Shown here piece by piece: positions 7,462 to 15,779 of a stretch of 64,000 nucleotides of DNA. Numbering within the stretch: position 1 is the stretch's first letter; each line of letters begins with the position of its first letter. The translations under genes and the position numbers were made by a program. The notes beneath the pieces were generated by a model. It was not told the origin of the DNA. It did no database searches and saw only the letters and a program-made list of their open reading frames with translations. This stretch comes from Lysobacter silvisoli. GTDB taxonomy: Bacteria > Pseudomonadota > Gammaproteobacteria > Xanthomonadales > Xanthomonadaceae. Location of the stretch: the NCBI RefSeq assembly GCF_003382365.1, contig NZ_QTSU01000001.1:868001-932000 (forward strand), in the 5' to 3' direction.

Positions 7462-8238
7462 TCAATCCTGCCGCTGCGTGGTCGCCAGGCGCAGGAAGGC
7501 TTCGTGCTGGTAGCGGCTCATGCGCAGCTGCTGGCCGGTGTCCATGGTGACCACGTGGTGGCCGTTGAACCAGGGGTGGATGGCCTGGACCCGGCGCACG
7601 TTGACGATGGCCGAGCGGTGGACGCGGGCGAAATGGCGCGGGTCCAGACGTTCGGCCAAAGCGGTCATGGTCTCGCGCAGTTCGTGCACACGGTCGGCCA
7701 GATGGATCTGCACGGTGTTGCGCGAGGCGCGGATCCAGACGATGTCGTCCACCGCCACGAACACCACGCGTTCGTCCACGCGGATAGGAATGCGCTCCAG
7801 GTAGTCCTCGCGCTTGCGCAGCGACTCCAGGGTTTGCAGGATGCGCGCGGCCGACACCGCCTCGGCGCCGGCCGAGGCCAGGCGCGCCTTGGCCCGCTGC
7901 AGGGTGGCGGCGAAGCGTTCGCGGCTGAAGGGCTTGACCAGGTAGTCCACCGCGTTGGCCTCGAACGCGCGCACCGCGTACTGCTCGTAGGCGGTGACGA
8001 ACACGGTGGCCGGCATGCGCTCGGCGCCGATGCTGGCGACCACGTCCAGGCCGGTCATGACCGGCATCTGGATGTCCAGAAACACCAGGTCCGGCGCCTG
8101 ATTGCGGATCGCCGCCACCGCCGAGGCGCCGTCGCCGCATTCGCCCAGGATCTCGATCTCCGGGTCCTGGCGCAGCAGGCGCAGGATCGCGTGGCGCGCG
8201 ATCGGTTCGTCGTCGATGACCAGGGTCGCCAGGCTCAT
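7462..8238 (-). CDS. LytTR-family response regulator
   Basis: A 258-residue protein. Receiver domain residues 1-120: acidic pair D9-D10, phospho-acceptor D55 in LVFLDIQMP, T82 and K102 in YLVKPFS. A LytTR DNA-binding domain (about 150-250) contains HFARVHRSAIVNVRRV and the WFNGHHVV segment. The start at 8238 overlaps the kinase stop by 4 bases (ATGA), so the two are translationally coupled. This is an AlgR/LytR-type regulator. Xanthomonadaceae use such systems for secretion, exopolysaccharide and extracellular enzymes, but the target here is unknown. Confidence 0.95.
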   Translation of the reverse strand: MSLATLVIDDEPIARHAILRLLRQDPEIEILGECGDGASAVAAIRNQAPDLVFLDIQMPVMTGLDVVASIGAERMPATVFVTAYEQYAVRAFEANAVDYLVKPFSRERFAATLQRAKARLASAGAEAVSAARILQTLESLRKREDYLERIPIRVDERVVFVAVDDIVWIRASRNTVQIHLADRVHELRETMTALAERLDPRHFARVHRSAIVNVRRVQAIHPWFNGHHVVTMDTGQQLRMSRYQHEAFLRLATTQRQD

Positions 8239-9344
8239 GCCGGTGCATGCTCCGGCGCGTCCTCGGATTCTTCCAGTTCGCGGTAGGGCAGGCGCAGGCG
8301 GCAGGCCACACCCTGCGGCCAGATCATGTCCAGACGCAGCTGGCCGGCCTCGCCGTACAGCTCCCGCAAGCGCAGGCGGGTATTGGACAGGCCGATGCCG
8401 TGGCCGGCCGGGCTGGCGTCGGCGTCGAGTTCGCTGTTTTGGTTGCGTACCTCGATGCACAGGCTGTCGCCTTCACGCCGCGCTTCGATCTCGATGCGGT
8501 CCTCGCCCAGGCGCTGGCCGATGCCGTGGCGGATGGCGTTCTCGACGATGGGCTGCAGCACCAGACTGGGCACGGCGCAGTCCAGCACGTCGGGGGCGAC
8601 GTAGATGCGCGTGCTCAGTCGGTCCTTGAAGCGCCGGTTCTGGATGCCCAGGTACAGATCGAGCAGGGCCAGCTCGCGGCGCAGGGTGATTTCCTGACCG
8701 TCGTAATCCTCCAGGAACGCGCGCAGCAGATCGCTCAGGCGCAGCAGCATGTCCTCGGCCGACAGGGTGTCCTCGTCGAGCAGGGTGGCGATGGCGTGCA
8801 GGGTGTTGAACAGGAAGTGCGGCTGCAGCTGGGTCTTGAGCACCTGTAGGCGCGACTGCGCCAGTTCGGTGGCCATGCGGCTGGCCTCGAGTTCGCGCTG
8901 CGCCTTTTCGGCTTGCAGGCGCAGCAGGTGCTGGATGCCGAGCAGGGCCGAGTAGGTGATCAGACCGGTCAGGAACTGCTTGCCGACGAACTGGCCGAAT
9001 TGGTCGCCGAAGGAACTGGGCTCGAAGGCGGTGGACACCGCCGCGCCGACGAACACCGCGACGAAGGTCAGGCCGACGCTGGCCAAGGCGTGCCGGAGGA
9101 TCGAGCGTAGCCGCACCGGCGTCTGGATCGGATGGCGCTCGCCCAAGCCGAACACGATCGGCGCCAGCGCGGCCCAGGCGAACCATTGGATCGCCGACCA
9201 GCGCCAGTAATCGAACGGCGACCACACCGTGCCTTCCTGCACGTCGCGCAGGCAGCCGTGCAGGGCGAACACCAGCACCACCACCGACCACAGGGCCAGG
9301 TAACGGAACAGGCCGATCTCGTTGTGGCCCAAGCGGACGGTCAT
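8235..9344 (-). CDS. LytS/YehU-type sensor histidine kinase
   Basis: A 369-residue membrane kinase. Four hydrophobic segments are visible in the first 140 residues (about 12-30, 50-67, 85-105, 122-140), then a helical linker. The His_kinase domain has H176 in the signature QLQPHFLFNTLH, the N-box IVENAIRHG (N269) and a G-box GHGIGLSNTR (314-323). It has no periplasmic sensor domain, so the signal is probably membrane-borne. First gene of a two-gene operon with the LytTR regulator. Confidence 0.94.
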   Translation of the reverse strand: MTVRLGHNEIGLFRYLALWSVVVLVFALHGCLRDVQEGTVWSPFDYWRWSAIQWFAWAALAPIVFGLGERHPIQTPVRLRSILRHALASVGLTFVAVFVGAAVSTAFEPSSFGDQFGQFVGKQFLTGLITYSALLGIQHLLRLQAEKAQRELEASRMATELAQSRLQVLKTQLQPHFLFNTLHAIATLLDEDTLSAEDMLLRLSDLLRAFLEDYDGQEITLRRELALLDLYLGIQNRRFKDRLSTRIYVAPDVLDCAVPSLVLQPIVENAIRHGIGQRLGEDRIEIEARREGDSLCIEVRNQNSELDADASPAGHGIGLSNTRLRLRELYGEAGQLRLDMIWPQGVACRLRLPYRELEESEDAPEHAPA

Positions 9345-9539
9345 GGACGGGCGTGCTGGCGGGGTTTGCGCATCCTAGGCACAGGCCGGCGGAGCTGAAA
9401 AGCGCCATGAGCGCCCGGCTGCGATTGGTCACGCGGCCACGACGATTCGTCCCGAATCGCTATCGCGACCCCCGCCGCCTACGCGCAGATGGATGCGCCG
9501 GCAGCCCGCCGGCCCTCGCCGACCGACGGAGATCGCCCC

Positions 9540-9887
9540 ATGCGTCCGATCCGCTATGCCGCCCCGATCCTGCTGTGCGCGCTCGCCGCGCAGGCCGATG
9601 CCCATGCGCGCACGCGCTACCTGGAACTGGTCAATCGCGCCCGCGACAGCGTGGTGTCGGTGGCCGTGACCGACGGCAGCGGCTCGCGCGAACTGCCGAT
9701 CGGCGAGCCGCTGCGTGGCGGCGGCGCCTCGACCACGCTGCAGATCGACGGCGAAGGCTGCCGCTACGAACTGCGCGTGACCTACCTGGACGGCAGCAAG
9801 CAGCGTTATCCGGACCTGGACCTGTGCCGTCAGCGCAGCCTGCACTTGCGGCCCAGTCCGCGCGCGGCGGCCGGGCAGGGCGGCTGA
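9540..9887 (+). CDS. Small secreted protein of unknown function
   Basis: 115 residues. The first 22 (MRPIRYAAPILLCALAAQAD) form a signal peptide with probable cleavage after ADAHA. The mature part contains two Cys (in GEGCRYEL and LDLCRQRS) that could form one disulfide, and looks beta-rich. Start 9540 is chosen because CGGAGA lies 8 bases upstream and the signal peptide then begins at once; an upstream in-frame ATG at 9489 would add a non-hydrophobic leader. No family recognised. Confidence 0.7.
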   Translation: MRPIRYAAPILLCALAAQADAHARTRYLELVNRARDSVVSVAVTDGSGSRELPIGEPLRGGGASTTLQIDGEGCRYELRVTYLDGSKQRYPDLDLCRQRSLHLRPSPRAAAGQGG

Positions 9888-9903
9888 GGCGCATTGCGCG
9901 AGC

Positions 9904-9924
9904 GCCCTGGTTTATGGCCAGGGC
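9904..9924. terminator. Hairpin between convergent genes
   Basis: GCCCTGG (9904-9910) and CCAGGGC (9918-9924) around a 7-base loop, in the 41-base gap between two convergent genes. There is no T-tract, so it may block read-through only weakly or protect 3' ends. Confidence 0.45.
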
Positions 9925-9928
9925 CGGT

Positions 9929-10213
9929 TTACTGCGGCAGCGCCACTTGGGTCAGATCGCCCGGCAGCAGCCGCAGCGGCGCACGCGGGGCCATGAGCTC
10001 GCTGTAGCGCACCTGGGTGCCGACCGTGAGCCGGCCGCAGGGGCCGAAGATCTGTACGCGCACGTCCACGCGGTAAGCCTTGGCGTGCTCGACCGCGTCG
10101 CGGCGTGCCGCTTCGCTGGCCGCGCGCAGGCTGGGGTGGCACTCCACCGTGGCCGGCGAGCAGATCGGGCGGCCCAGCGGCCGGGGTTCGTGCAGTTCGA
10201 CGCGGTACGGCAT
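9929..10213 (-). CDS. Hypothetical protein, 94 residues
   Basis: A short protein starting MPYRVELHEPRPLGRPICSP with no signal peptide or membrane segment. It is followed by a 281-base non-coding stretch before the divergent nucleotide-sugar dehydrogenase. Two Cys in the N-terminal third and one in FGPCGRL are visible. No family recognised. Codon pattern (G/C at third positions) favours a real gene, but weaker overlapping frames exist, so confidence is moderate. Confidence 0.5.
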   Translation of the reverse strand: MPYRVELHEPRPLGRPICSPATVECHPSLRAASEAARRDAVEHAKAYRVDVRVQIFGPCGRLTVGTQVRYSELMAPRAPLRLLPGDLTQVALPQ

Positions 10214-10494
10214 GGGACGGTTCCGTGAGCCAGGAAGAACCGCGACGGCCGCGCAGGTGGGCGTCCCTGTCCGCCGCGGTGCGGCGTCCCTATCCCTGGA
10301 CCCGGCGCGGCGGTCGGGCCAGGGCAGTGTGCGCGGGCGTCCGCGCCGTCGCAGTCGGGGGATGCCGCCAAGGCGTGTAGGAAAAGTCCGACAGCGCGGC
10401 CGCCGCCTATAATCCGGGAGGCCCGCCGCACGCACCGCGGCGGGCGCACGCACGGGGCCCCGGCTCCGCGGACGACTCCCAGCCAGGACCGCGC
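10214..10494 (+). promoter_or_regulatory. Intergenic region with -10 element for nucleotide-sugar dehydrogenase
   Basis: Non-coding spacer between divergent genes. A perfect -10 hexamer TATAAT occurs at 10408-10413, with no good -35 at the usual distance. It would give a leader of about 75 bases for the gene at 10495. Confidence 0.4.
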
Positions 10495-11778
10495 ATGCCC
10501 AAGGTCGACCTCCCCAATGCGCGCATCGCCGTGGTCGGCCTGGGTTATGTGGGCCTGCCGCTGGCGATCGAGCTGGGCAAGCGCTACGACACCCTGGGCT
10601 ACGACATCGACGCCGAGCGCGTGGCCGCGCTGCAGGCCGGCCGCGACGGCAACGGCGAAGCCGGCGCCGAGGAGTTTGCCGCCGCGACCCGGCTGCGCCT
10701 GAGCGCGGACGCCGCCGACCTGGCCGGGCGCGAGGTGTTCGTGGTCACCGTGCCCACGCCGGTGGACGAGCACAAGCGCCCGGACTTCGGCCCGCTGGTG
10801 CGGGCCAGCCGCGCCATCGGCGAGCGCATGCAGGCCGGCGCGCTGGTGATCTACGAATCCACGGTCTACCCGGGCGCGACCGAGGAGATCTGCGTGCCCG
10901 AACTCGAGCGCGCCTCCGGGCTGCGCTACAACGTGGACTTCTTCGTCGGCTACAGCCCCGAGCGCATCAACCCCGGCGACCGCCAGCGGCGTCTGGTCGA
11001 CATACCCAAGGTCACCTCGGGCTCCACGCCCGAAGCGGCGGATCGGGTCGACGCGCTCTACGCCAGCATCATTCGCGCCGGCACCCACAAGGTCTCCAGC
11101 CTGCGCGTGGCCGAGGCGTCCAAGGTGATCGAGAACACCCAGCGCGACGCCAACATCGCCCTGGTCAACGAGTTCGCGCTGATCTTCCAGCGCCTGGGCC
11201 TGGACACTACCGAGGTGCTGGAGGCGGCGGGGACCAAGTGGAATTTCCTGCCGTTCCGCCCGGGCCTGGTCGGCGGGCATTGCATCGGCGTGGACCCGTA
11301 CTACCTGATCCAGAAGGCGCAGGCGGCCGGCTACCACCCCGAAATCCTGCACGCCTGCCGCCGCATCAACGACGCCATGGGCGAGCACGTGGCCGGCGAC
11401 CTGGTCAAGCGCATGATCCAGCGCGGCCTGGCCGTGGCCGATGCGCGCATCCTGATCCTGGGCCTGGCGTTCAAGGAAAACTGCGCCGACCTGCGCAACA
11501 CCCGGGTCATCGACCTGGCCAGGCAGCTGGGCGAATACCGGGCGCGCGTGGACATCCACGATCCCTGGGTGGACGCCGGGCACGCGCGCCGCGAGTACGG
11601 CGTGGAGGTGCTGGCGCAGCCGCCGCAGGGCGCCTACGACGCGGTAGTGCTGGCGGTGGCGCACGAGCAGTTCCGCGCCCTGGGCGCGGCCGGCGCGCGC
11701 GCCTACGGCCGCCCCGGCGCGTTGCTGTACGACATCAAGAGCCTGTACCCGCGCGATCAAGTCGACGCGCGCCTGTAA
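10495..11778 (+). CDS. Nucleotide-sugar dehydrogenase (TviB/WbpA-type)
   Basis: 427 residues. UDP-glucose/GDP-mannose dehydrogenase family, oxidising the C6 hydroxyl of a UDP-sugar to a carboxylate with NAD. The N-terminal Rossmann motif is GLGYVG (15-20), VPTPVDEH lies near 86-93, catalytic Cys C263 is in LVGGHCIGVDPYYL, and the C-terminal domain contains LGLAFKENCADLRNTRV. The KENCADLRNT segment and overall length resemble TviB/WbpA enzymes acting on UDP-GlcNAc or UDP-GalNAc more than UDP-glucose dehydrogenases; this is a judgement by eye. No other polysaccharide genes adjoin it. The product would feed surface polysaccharide synthesis. Confidence 0.9.
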   Translation: MPKVDLPNARIAVVGLGYVGLPLAIELGKRYDTLGYDIDAERVAALQAGRDGNGEAGAEEFAAATRLRLSADAADLAGREVFVVTVPTPVDEHKRPDFGPLVRASRAIGERMQAGALVIYESTVYPGATEEICVPELERASGLRYNVDFFVGYSPERINPGDRQRRLVDIPKVTSGSTPEAADRVDALYASIIRAGTHKVSSLRVAEASKVIENTQRDANIALVNEFALIFQRLGLDTTEVLEAAGTKWNFLPFRPGLVGGHCIGVDPYYLIQKAQAAGYHPEILHACRRINDAMGEHVAGDLVKRMIQRGLAVADARILILGLAFKENCADLRNTRVIDLARQLGEYRARVDIHDPWVDAGHARREYGVEVLAQPPQGAYDAVVLAVAHEQFRALGAAGARAYGRPGALLYDIKSLYPRDQVDARL

Positions 11779-11849
11779 TCGCGGGGGTGGGTCCGGCGCG
11801 CGGCCCGGCGCGCTATGCTCGGCGCAGCCCGCGAATTCCCAGCCCGCCG

Positions 11850-13472
11850 ATGCGTTACGCCGTCTACGTCGCCAGCCTGATCCTGTTCCTCGCCGCCCTG
11901 GTGGCGTCGCTGTGGTTGAGCCCGGATTGGTGGTGGGCGGTGGCCGTGTGCGGCGCGGTCGCCGCGCTGGGCACCTGGGACCTGCTGCAGACCCGCAGCA
12001 CCTTGCGCCGCAACTATCCGGTGCTCGCGCATTTCCGCTACGGCCTGGAGTCGATCGGGCCGGAGATGCGCCAGTACTTCATCGAGGCCGATACCGCCGA
12101 GGTGCCGTACTCGCGCCAGCAGCGCGCCCTGGTCTACCAGCGCGCCAAGTCGGTCAACGACGTGCGCCCGTTCGGCACCCAGCAGGACGTGTACGGCCAC
12201 GACTACGAATGGATCAACCATTCGCTGGCGCCCACACCGCACATCGATCACGACTTCCGCATCGTGATCGGCGCGCAGTCGGCGCAGCCGTATTCGGCCA
12301 GCGTGTTCAACATCTCGGCGATGAGCTTCGGCTCGCTGTCGGCCAACGCGATCCGCGCCTTGAACAAGGGCGCGCAGTTGGGCCGCTTCTACCACGACAC
12401 CGGCGAGGGCTCGATCTCGCCCTACCACCGCGAGCACGGCGGCGATCTGGTGTGGGAACTGGGCTCGGGCTATTTCGGCTGCCGCGACGAGCAGGGTCTG
12501 TTCGACGAAGCGCGCTTCGCCGCGGCCGCGGCCGATCCGCAAGTGAAGATGATCGAGGTCAAGCTGTCGCAGGGCGCCAAGCCCGGCCACGGCGGCGTGC
12601 TGCCGGCGGCCAAGGTCAGCGCCGAGATCTCGGCCACGCGCGGCGTGCCGATGGGCTTCGACTGCGTGTCGCCGGCCAGCCACAGCGCCTTCGACACCCC
12701 GCGCGGGTTGCTGGAGTTCGTGGCCCGGCTGCGCGAGCGTTCCGGCGGCAAGCCCTGCGGCTTCAAGCTGGCCGTCGGCCATCCCTGGGAATGGTTCGGC
12801 ATCGCCAAGGCCATGCACGAGACCGGGCTGCTGCCGGACTTCATCGTCGTCGACGGCGCCGAGGGCGGCACCGGCGCGGCGCCGGCGGAGTTCATCGACC
12901 ACGTCGGCGTGCCCATGCACGAGGCGCTGATGCTGGTGCACAACACCCTGGTCGGGCTGAACCTGCGCGACCGCATCCGCATCGGCGCGGCCGGGCGCAT
13001 CGTCAGCGCCTTCGACATCGCGCGCACCCTGGCGATGGGCGCGGACTGGTGCAACGCCGCGCGCGGCTACATGTTCGCGCTGGGCTGCATCCAGGCGCAG
13101 AGCTGCCATACCGACCGTTGCCCGACCGGCGTGGCCACCCAGGACCCCAAGCGCTGGCGCCGGCTGGACGTTCCGGACAAGGCCACGCGCGTGTTCCACT
13201 TCCACGACAACACGCTCAAGGCGCTGCGCGATCTGCTGTGCGCGGCGGGGCTGTCGCATCCGGAGCAGTTGGGGCCGGAGCATATCCTGCGCCGGGTCTC
13301 GGCCACCGAGGTGCGCTCGCTGGGCGCGCTGTACAACTTCCTGGAGCCGGGCGAACTGGTCGGCCGCATCCCGTCGCATGCGGTGTTCCAGCGCTATTGG
13401 GCCAGCGCGCGCAGCGACAGCTTCGCCGCGCCGGAGCAGGTGGCGTCGTTGCGCGCGAGCAAGTCGCTGTAG
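11850..13472 (+). CDS. Membrane-anchored FMN-binding glutamate-synthase-like protein
   Basis: 540 residues. Two N-terminal transmembrane helices (about 3-20 and 27-42) precede a glutamate synthase central/FMN domain: SAMSFGSLSANAIRALNKGA, KPGHGGVLPAAK, the FIVVDGAEGGTGAAP loop, and C413-x5-C419-x4-C424 (CIQAQSCHTDRC), exactly the [3Fe-4S] ligand spacing of glutamate synthase. It lacks the glutaminase domain, so it is not a classical GltB. These stand-alone proteins (YerD/GltB2-like) have no settled physiological role. Start chosen at 11850 because the membrane helix begins immediately. It lies 71 bases after the dehydrogenase, possibly by chance. Confidence 0.88.
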   Translation: MRYAVYVASLILFLAALVASLWLSPDWWWAVAVCGAVAALGTWDLLQTRSTLRRNYPVLAHFRYGLESIGPEMRQYFIEADTAEVPYSRQQRALVYQRAKSVNDVRPFGTQQDVYGHDYEWINHSLAPTPHIDHDFRIVIGAQSAQPYSASVFNISAMSFGSLSANAIRALNKGAQLGRFYHDTGEGSISPYHREHGGDLVWELGSGYFGCRDEQGLFDEARFAAAAADPQVKMIEVKLSQGAKPGHGGVLPAAKVSAEISATRGVPMGFDCVSPASHSAFDTPRGLLEFVARLRERSGGKPCGFKLAVGHPWEWFGIAKAMHETGLLPDFIVVDGAEGGTGAAPAEFIDHVGVPMHEALMLVHNTLVGLNLRDRIRIGAAGRIVSAFDIARTLAMGADWCNAARGYMFALGCIQAQSCHTDRCPTGVATQDPKRWRRLDVPDKATRVFHFHDNTLKALRDLLCAAGLSHPEQLGPEHILRRVSATEVRSLGALYNFLEPGELVGRIPSHAVFQRYWASARSDSFAAPEQVASLRASKSL

Positions 13473-13487
13473 CCACGCTGCTTTGGG

Positions 13488-13511
13488 GTAGGAGCGGCGC
13501 AAGCCGCGGCC
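13488..13511 (+). repeat. GTAG-type REP hairpin
   Basis: A copy of the element GTAGGAGCGGC-GCAA-GCCGCGGCC: 5' GTAG followed by a GCGGC/GCCGC stem. It begins 15 bases after the stop of the glutamate-synthase-like gene. Confidence 0.8.
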
Positions 13512-13661
13512 CTGAAGTGCGCACGGCCGCGTAATCCCATTGGGCTGGGATTTCCGGCGACGGCTTATGTCGTCACTGACGAGATGTTCGACTGACCGCG
13601 CGATGCGCCGCGACTGGATCGCCCGCACGTCCTCGGGCTTGCGCCGCCGTTCGTGTTTCAG

Positions 13662-13685
13662 GGTCGCGGCTTGCGCCGCTCCTAC
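13662..13685 (-). repeat. GTAG-type REP hairpin, inverted copy
   Basis: Same element in opposite orientation (reads GGTCGCGGC-TTGC-GCCGCTCCTAC on the plus strand), 13 bases past the stop of the ArsC-like gene. With the copy at 13488 it forms a facing pair about 150 bases apart. Nothing else is seen in the 13473-13698 spacer. Confidence 0.8.
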
Positions 13686-13698
13686 AGGGGGCGGTCGA

Positions 13699-14049
13699 CT
13701 ACAACAACTCCAGCACGCGCTCCGGCGGGCGGCCGACCACGGCGCGGTCGCCGTGGATGAAGATCGGGCGTTCGATCAGGCGTGGGTGCGCGGCCATCGC
13801 GGCGATCAGCGCGGCTTCGTCCAGGGCGGGATCGTCCAGGCCGAGCTGCGCGTACTCGGGCTCGCCGCTGCGCAGCAGGGCGCGTGCGGGCAGGTCCAGC
13901 AGGCGCAGCAGCGCGCGCAGTTCGGCCGCGTCGGGCGGGGTGTCCAGGTAGCTCACCAGCTCCGGCTCCAGGCCGCGTTCGCGCAGCAGTTCCAGCGCCC
14001 CGCGCGACTTGGAGCAGCCGGGGTTGTGGTACAGGCGGGCGACGGCCAC
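13699..14049 (-). CDS. arsC: Arsenate reductase, glutaredoxin-type (ArsC family)
   Basis: 116 residues, a thioredoxin-fold reductase that converts arsenate to arsenite using glutathione/glutaredoxin. The catalytic cysteine is C12 in YHNPGCSKSRG, and the three active-site arginines are visible as R60 (ALLRSGEPEY), R94 (LIERPIF) and R107 (VVGRPPE). A GTG start at 14049 is chosen: AGGAG lies about 8 bases upstream and the family starts at this point; the open frame beyond runs through tRNA-Val. No arsR/arsB neighbours are present, so it may be an ArsC/YffB-like housekeeping member. Confidence 0.9.
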   Translation of the reverse strand: MAVARLYHNPGCSKSRGALELLRERGLEPELVSYLDTPPDAAELRALLRLLDLPARALLRSGEPEYAQLGLDDPALDEAALIAAMAAHPRLIERPIFIHGDRAVVGRPPERVLELL

Positions 14050-14098
14050 GGCGGGGCTCCTGGCGATGCGGGCCCGCGGCGCGGGGGCCGGAAAGACG

Positions 14099-14120
14099 AA
14101 GGCCGGCTTGCGCCGGCCTT
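14099..14120 (-). terminator. Terminator downstream of tRNA-Val
   Basis: AAGGCCGGC/GCCGGCCTT arms around TTGC, followed on the minus strand by TTCGTCTTTC. It separates tRNA-Val from the ArsC gene. Confidence 0.75.
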
Positions 14121-14129
14121 GTCCGTAAA

Positions 14130-14204
14130 TGGTGGGCGGTACAAGTTTCGAACTTGTGACCCCTGCCGTGTGAAAGCAGTGCTCTACCGCTGAGCTAACC
14201 GCCC
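14130..14204 (-). tRNA. tRNA-Val (CAC anticodon)
   Basis: 75 bases on the minus strand. Acceptor GGGCGGT pairs with ACCGCCC, the D-arm is GCTCAGCGGTAGAGC, and the anticodon loop TTCACAC carries CAC (complement of 14170-14172). The T-arm contains GTTCGAAAC and CCA is encoded (complement of 14130-14132). Confidence 0.96.
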
Positions 14205-14277
14205 AATTACTTGGGCCGCAGATTGTAGGGGGCCGCCGCGAACTAGGCAAGCCCACCCGTTCATGCGGCCGCGGGGT

Positions 14278-15132
14278 TTATTCCAGCTGTTCGCGCGCGT
14301 AGGCCGCGTCCAGCGCTTCCATCGCGTCGGCGGGCTTGAGCTTGGCGGCCTTTTCGTAGGCCGCGGCGGCCGCGTCCTCCTGCTTGTCGCCGTGCAGCAG
14401 CATCAGCACGTTGCCCTGTTCGATGTGGGCGATGGGCGAGTCGGGGGTGAGCTTGAGCGCGGTCTTGATGTGCTTCTCGGCCTCGGCGGCCTTGGCGCCG
14501 TAGGTCAGGCCGCCGATCATCGAGCCGACCTTGCCGATGATCTCGGCGTGGTACAGCGCCATCGCCGTGTGCGCTTCGGCGTGCTTGGGCGACAGTTCCA
14601 GGGCGGCGTCCAGCGCGGCGCGGACCTTGCCTGCGATGCCGGCCTTGAGCGCCTTGGCGATGCTCAGGCCCTGGCTGTAGCGGCCCAGGGCGAAGGCGTG
14701 GCGGTAGTGGCTGTTGACGTCCTCGGGCAGCGCCTTGACCGCGGCTTCGGCGAGCTTGGCGGCCTGCTCGTAGCGCTTGAGCTTTTCCTCGTCGTCGTCG
14801 ACCAGGTAGGTGGCGTGGATGCCCAGCGCCTTGACCGCGACCGAGGCGCCGACCGGGCCCAGCGCCTGGCCGGCATCGAAGGCGGCCTTGAAATCGCCGC
14901 GGTGGAAGGCGCGCCAGGCGTCCTGCAGCGCGGTCGCGAGGGCGTCGGCGTCCAGGCCCTTGGGCGCGGCCTTGCCGGCGGCGGCGATCAGCGCCGCGGC
15001 GCGCTTGGCGTCCGGGTAGGGTTCGGTGTCGCCGGCGTGCAGCTTGGGCCAGGCTTTCTTGAGGGCGTCGCCGGCATAGGCGTAGCCCTTGGCGTCGTGC
15101 GGAAAAGCGGCCCAGGCGGATTTCGCGGCCAT
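14278..15132 (-). CDS. TPR-like repeat protein, hypothetical
   Basis: 284 residues, entirely helical and Ala/Lys-rich, without signal peptide. Several degenerate tetratricopeptide-like helix pairs are visible, clearest in ALDAALELSPKHAEAHTAMA (about 173-192) and HIKTALKLTPDSPIAHIEQG (about 221-240), and the terminal EKAAKLKPADAMEALDAAY. TPR proteins act as protein-protein scaffolds; no partner is indicated. It runs divergently from the phasin-like gene 157 bases away. An AGGAC ribosome site precedes the start. Confidence 0.72.
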   Translation of the reverse strand: MAAKSAWAAFPHDAKGYAYAGDALKKAWPKLHAGDTEPYPDAKRAAALIAAAGKAAPKGLDADALATALQDAWRAFHRGDFKAAFDAGQALGPVGASVAVKALGIHATYLVDDDEEKLKRYEQAAKLAEAAVKALPEDVNSHYRHAFALGRYSQGLSIAKALKAGIAGKVRAALDAALELSPKHAEAHTAMALYHAEIIGKVGSMIGGLTYGAKAAEAEKHIKTALKLTPDSPIAHIEQGNVLMLLHGDKQEDAAAAAYEKAAKLKPADAMEALDAAYAREQLE

Positions 15133-15288
15133 CTGCTGTCCTAGTCGAAGGTCGGGAGCGCAGCATCCCGCCGCGGGCGGTGTCCTGGCAAGAGGCGCGC
15201 ATGCGCGCGGCTAGTGTGATTGCTCGATCCGGCCGGGCCAGGATGCGCTCAAGAAACCGGCCGTCCGGTCGGTCAGCGGAGCACCCCC

Positions 15289-15714
15289 ATGGCAACCGTC
15301 AAACGCAAATCCCGTCCGGCCAAGGAAACCACGCTGCGCCACCTGTGGCTAGCCGGCCTGGGCCTGGTCGCGATCGCCCGTCGCGAAGGTTTCAACGCCG
15401 CCGGTCGCGCGGTCGAACGCGCCGACCGCCTGCAGCGTCGCGCCACCCGTTTCGTCGCGCAGGCGCGCCAGAGAACGCGCGCGCAGCTGGACGGCGTGCG
15501 CGGTCAGGTCGAGCCGCAGGTGCTGAAGTTCAGCGCCCAGGTCGAGCGCCGCCTGGCGCCGGTGCTGGACAAGCTGGGCCTGTCGCCGAAGCCGCAGCGC
15601 GCCGCTCGCAAGGGCAAGGGCAAGACCCAGGCGCGCAAGGCCGCCAAGCCGGCGGCGCCGGCGCGCCGCGGCGTGCGCAAGCCGGCCGCCCGGCGCGGTG
15701 CGCGCAAGGCCTGA
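15289..15714 (+). CDS. Phasin-like protein with Lys/Ala-rich tail
   Basis: 141 residues. The N-terminal part carries LWLAGLGLVAIARREGFNAA (about 18-37), which parallels IWLAGVGAFSRAQAEG in the phasin encoded at 21047-21649. This is followed by a helix rich in Arg and Ala and a C-terminal tail of about 45 residues dominated by Lys, Ala, Arg and Pro. The arrangement matches PhaI/PhaF-type granule-associated proteins whose basic tail binds DNA. Start at 15289: GGAG lies 7 bases upstream. A strong terminator follows. The phasin assignment is by pattern and is less certain than for the 21047 gene. Confidence 0.65.
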   Translation: MATVKRKSRPAKETTLRHLWLAGLGLVAIARREGFNAAGRAVERADRLQRRATRFVAQARQRTRAQLDGVRGQVEPQVLKFSAQVERRLAPVLDKLGLSPKPQRAARKGKGKTQARKAAKPAAPARRGVRKPAARRGARKA

Positions 15715-15737
15715 GGCCTGCGCCACTACGGTGGAAA

Positions 15738-15763
15738 CGAAGGGCGCCCACGGGCGCCCTTCG
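15738..15763 (+). terminator. Intrinsic terminator after phasin-like gene
   Basis: Twelve-base-pair stem CGAAGGGCGCCC/GGGCGCCCTTCG, followed by CGTTTGC. On the minus strand it is followed by TTTCC, so it may serve the convergent Cys-rich gene too. Confidence 0.75.
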
Positions 15764-15779
15764 CGTTTGCGCGACCGGC

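Noticed and set aside
9952-11760. 602-codon minus-strand frame across the nucleotide-sugar dehydrogenase
   Set aside because: It reads through the divergent promoter region and lacks any domain; the plus-strand enzyme is intact.
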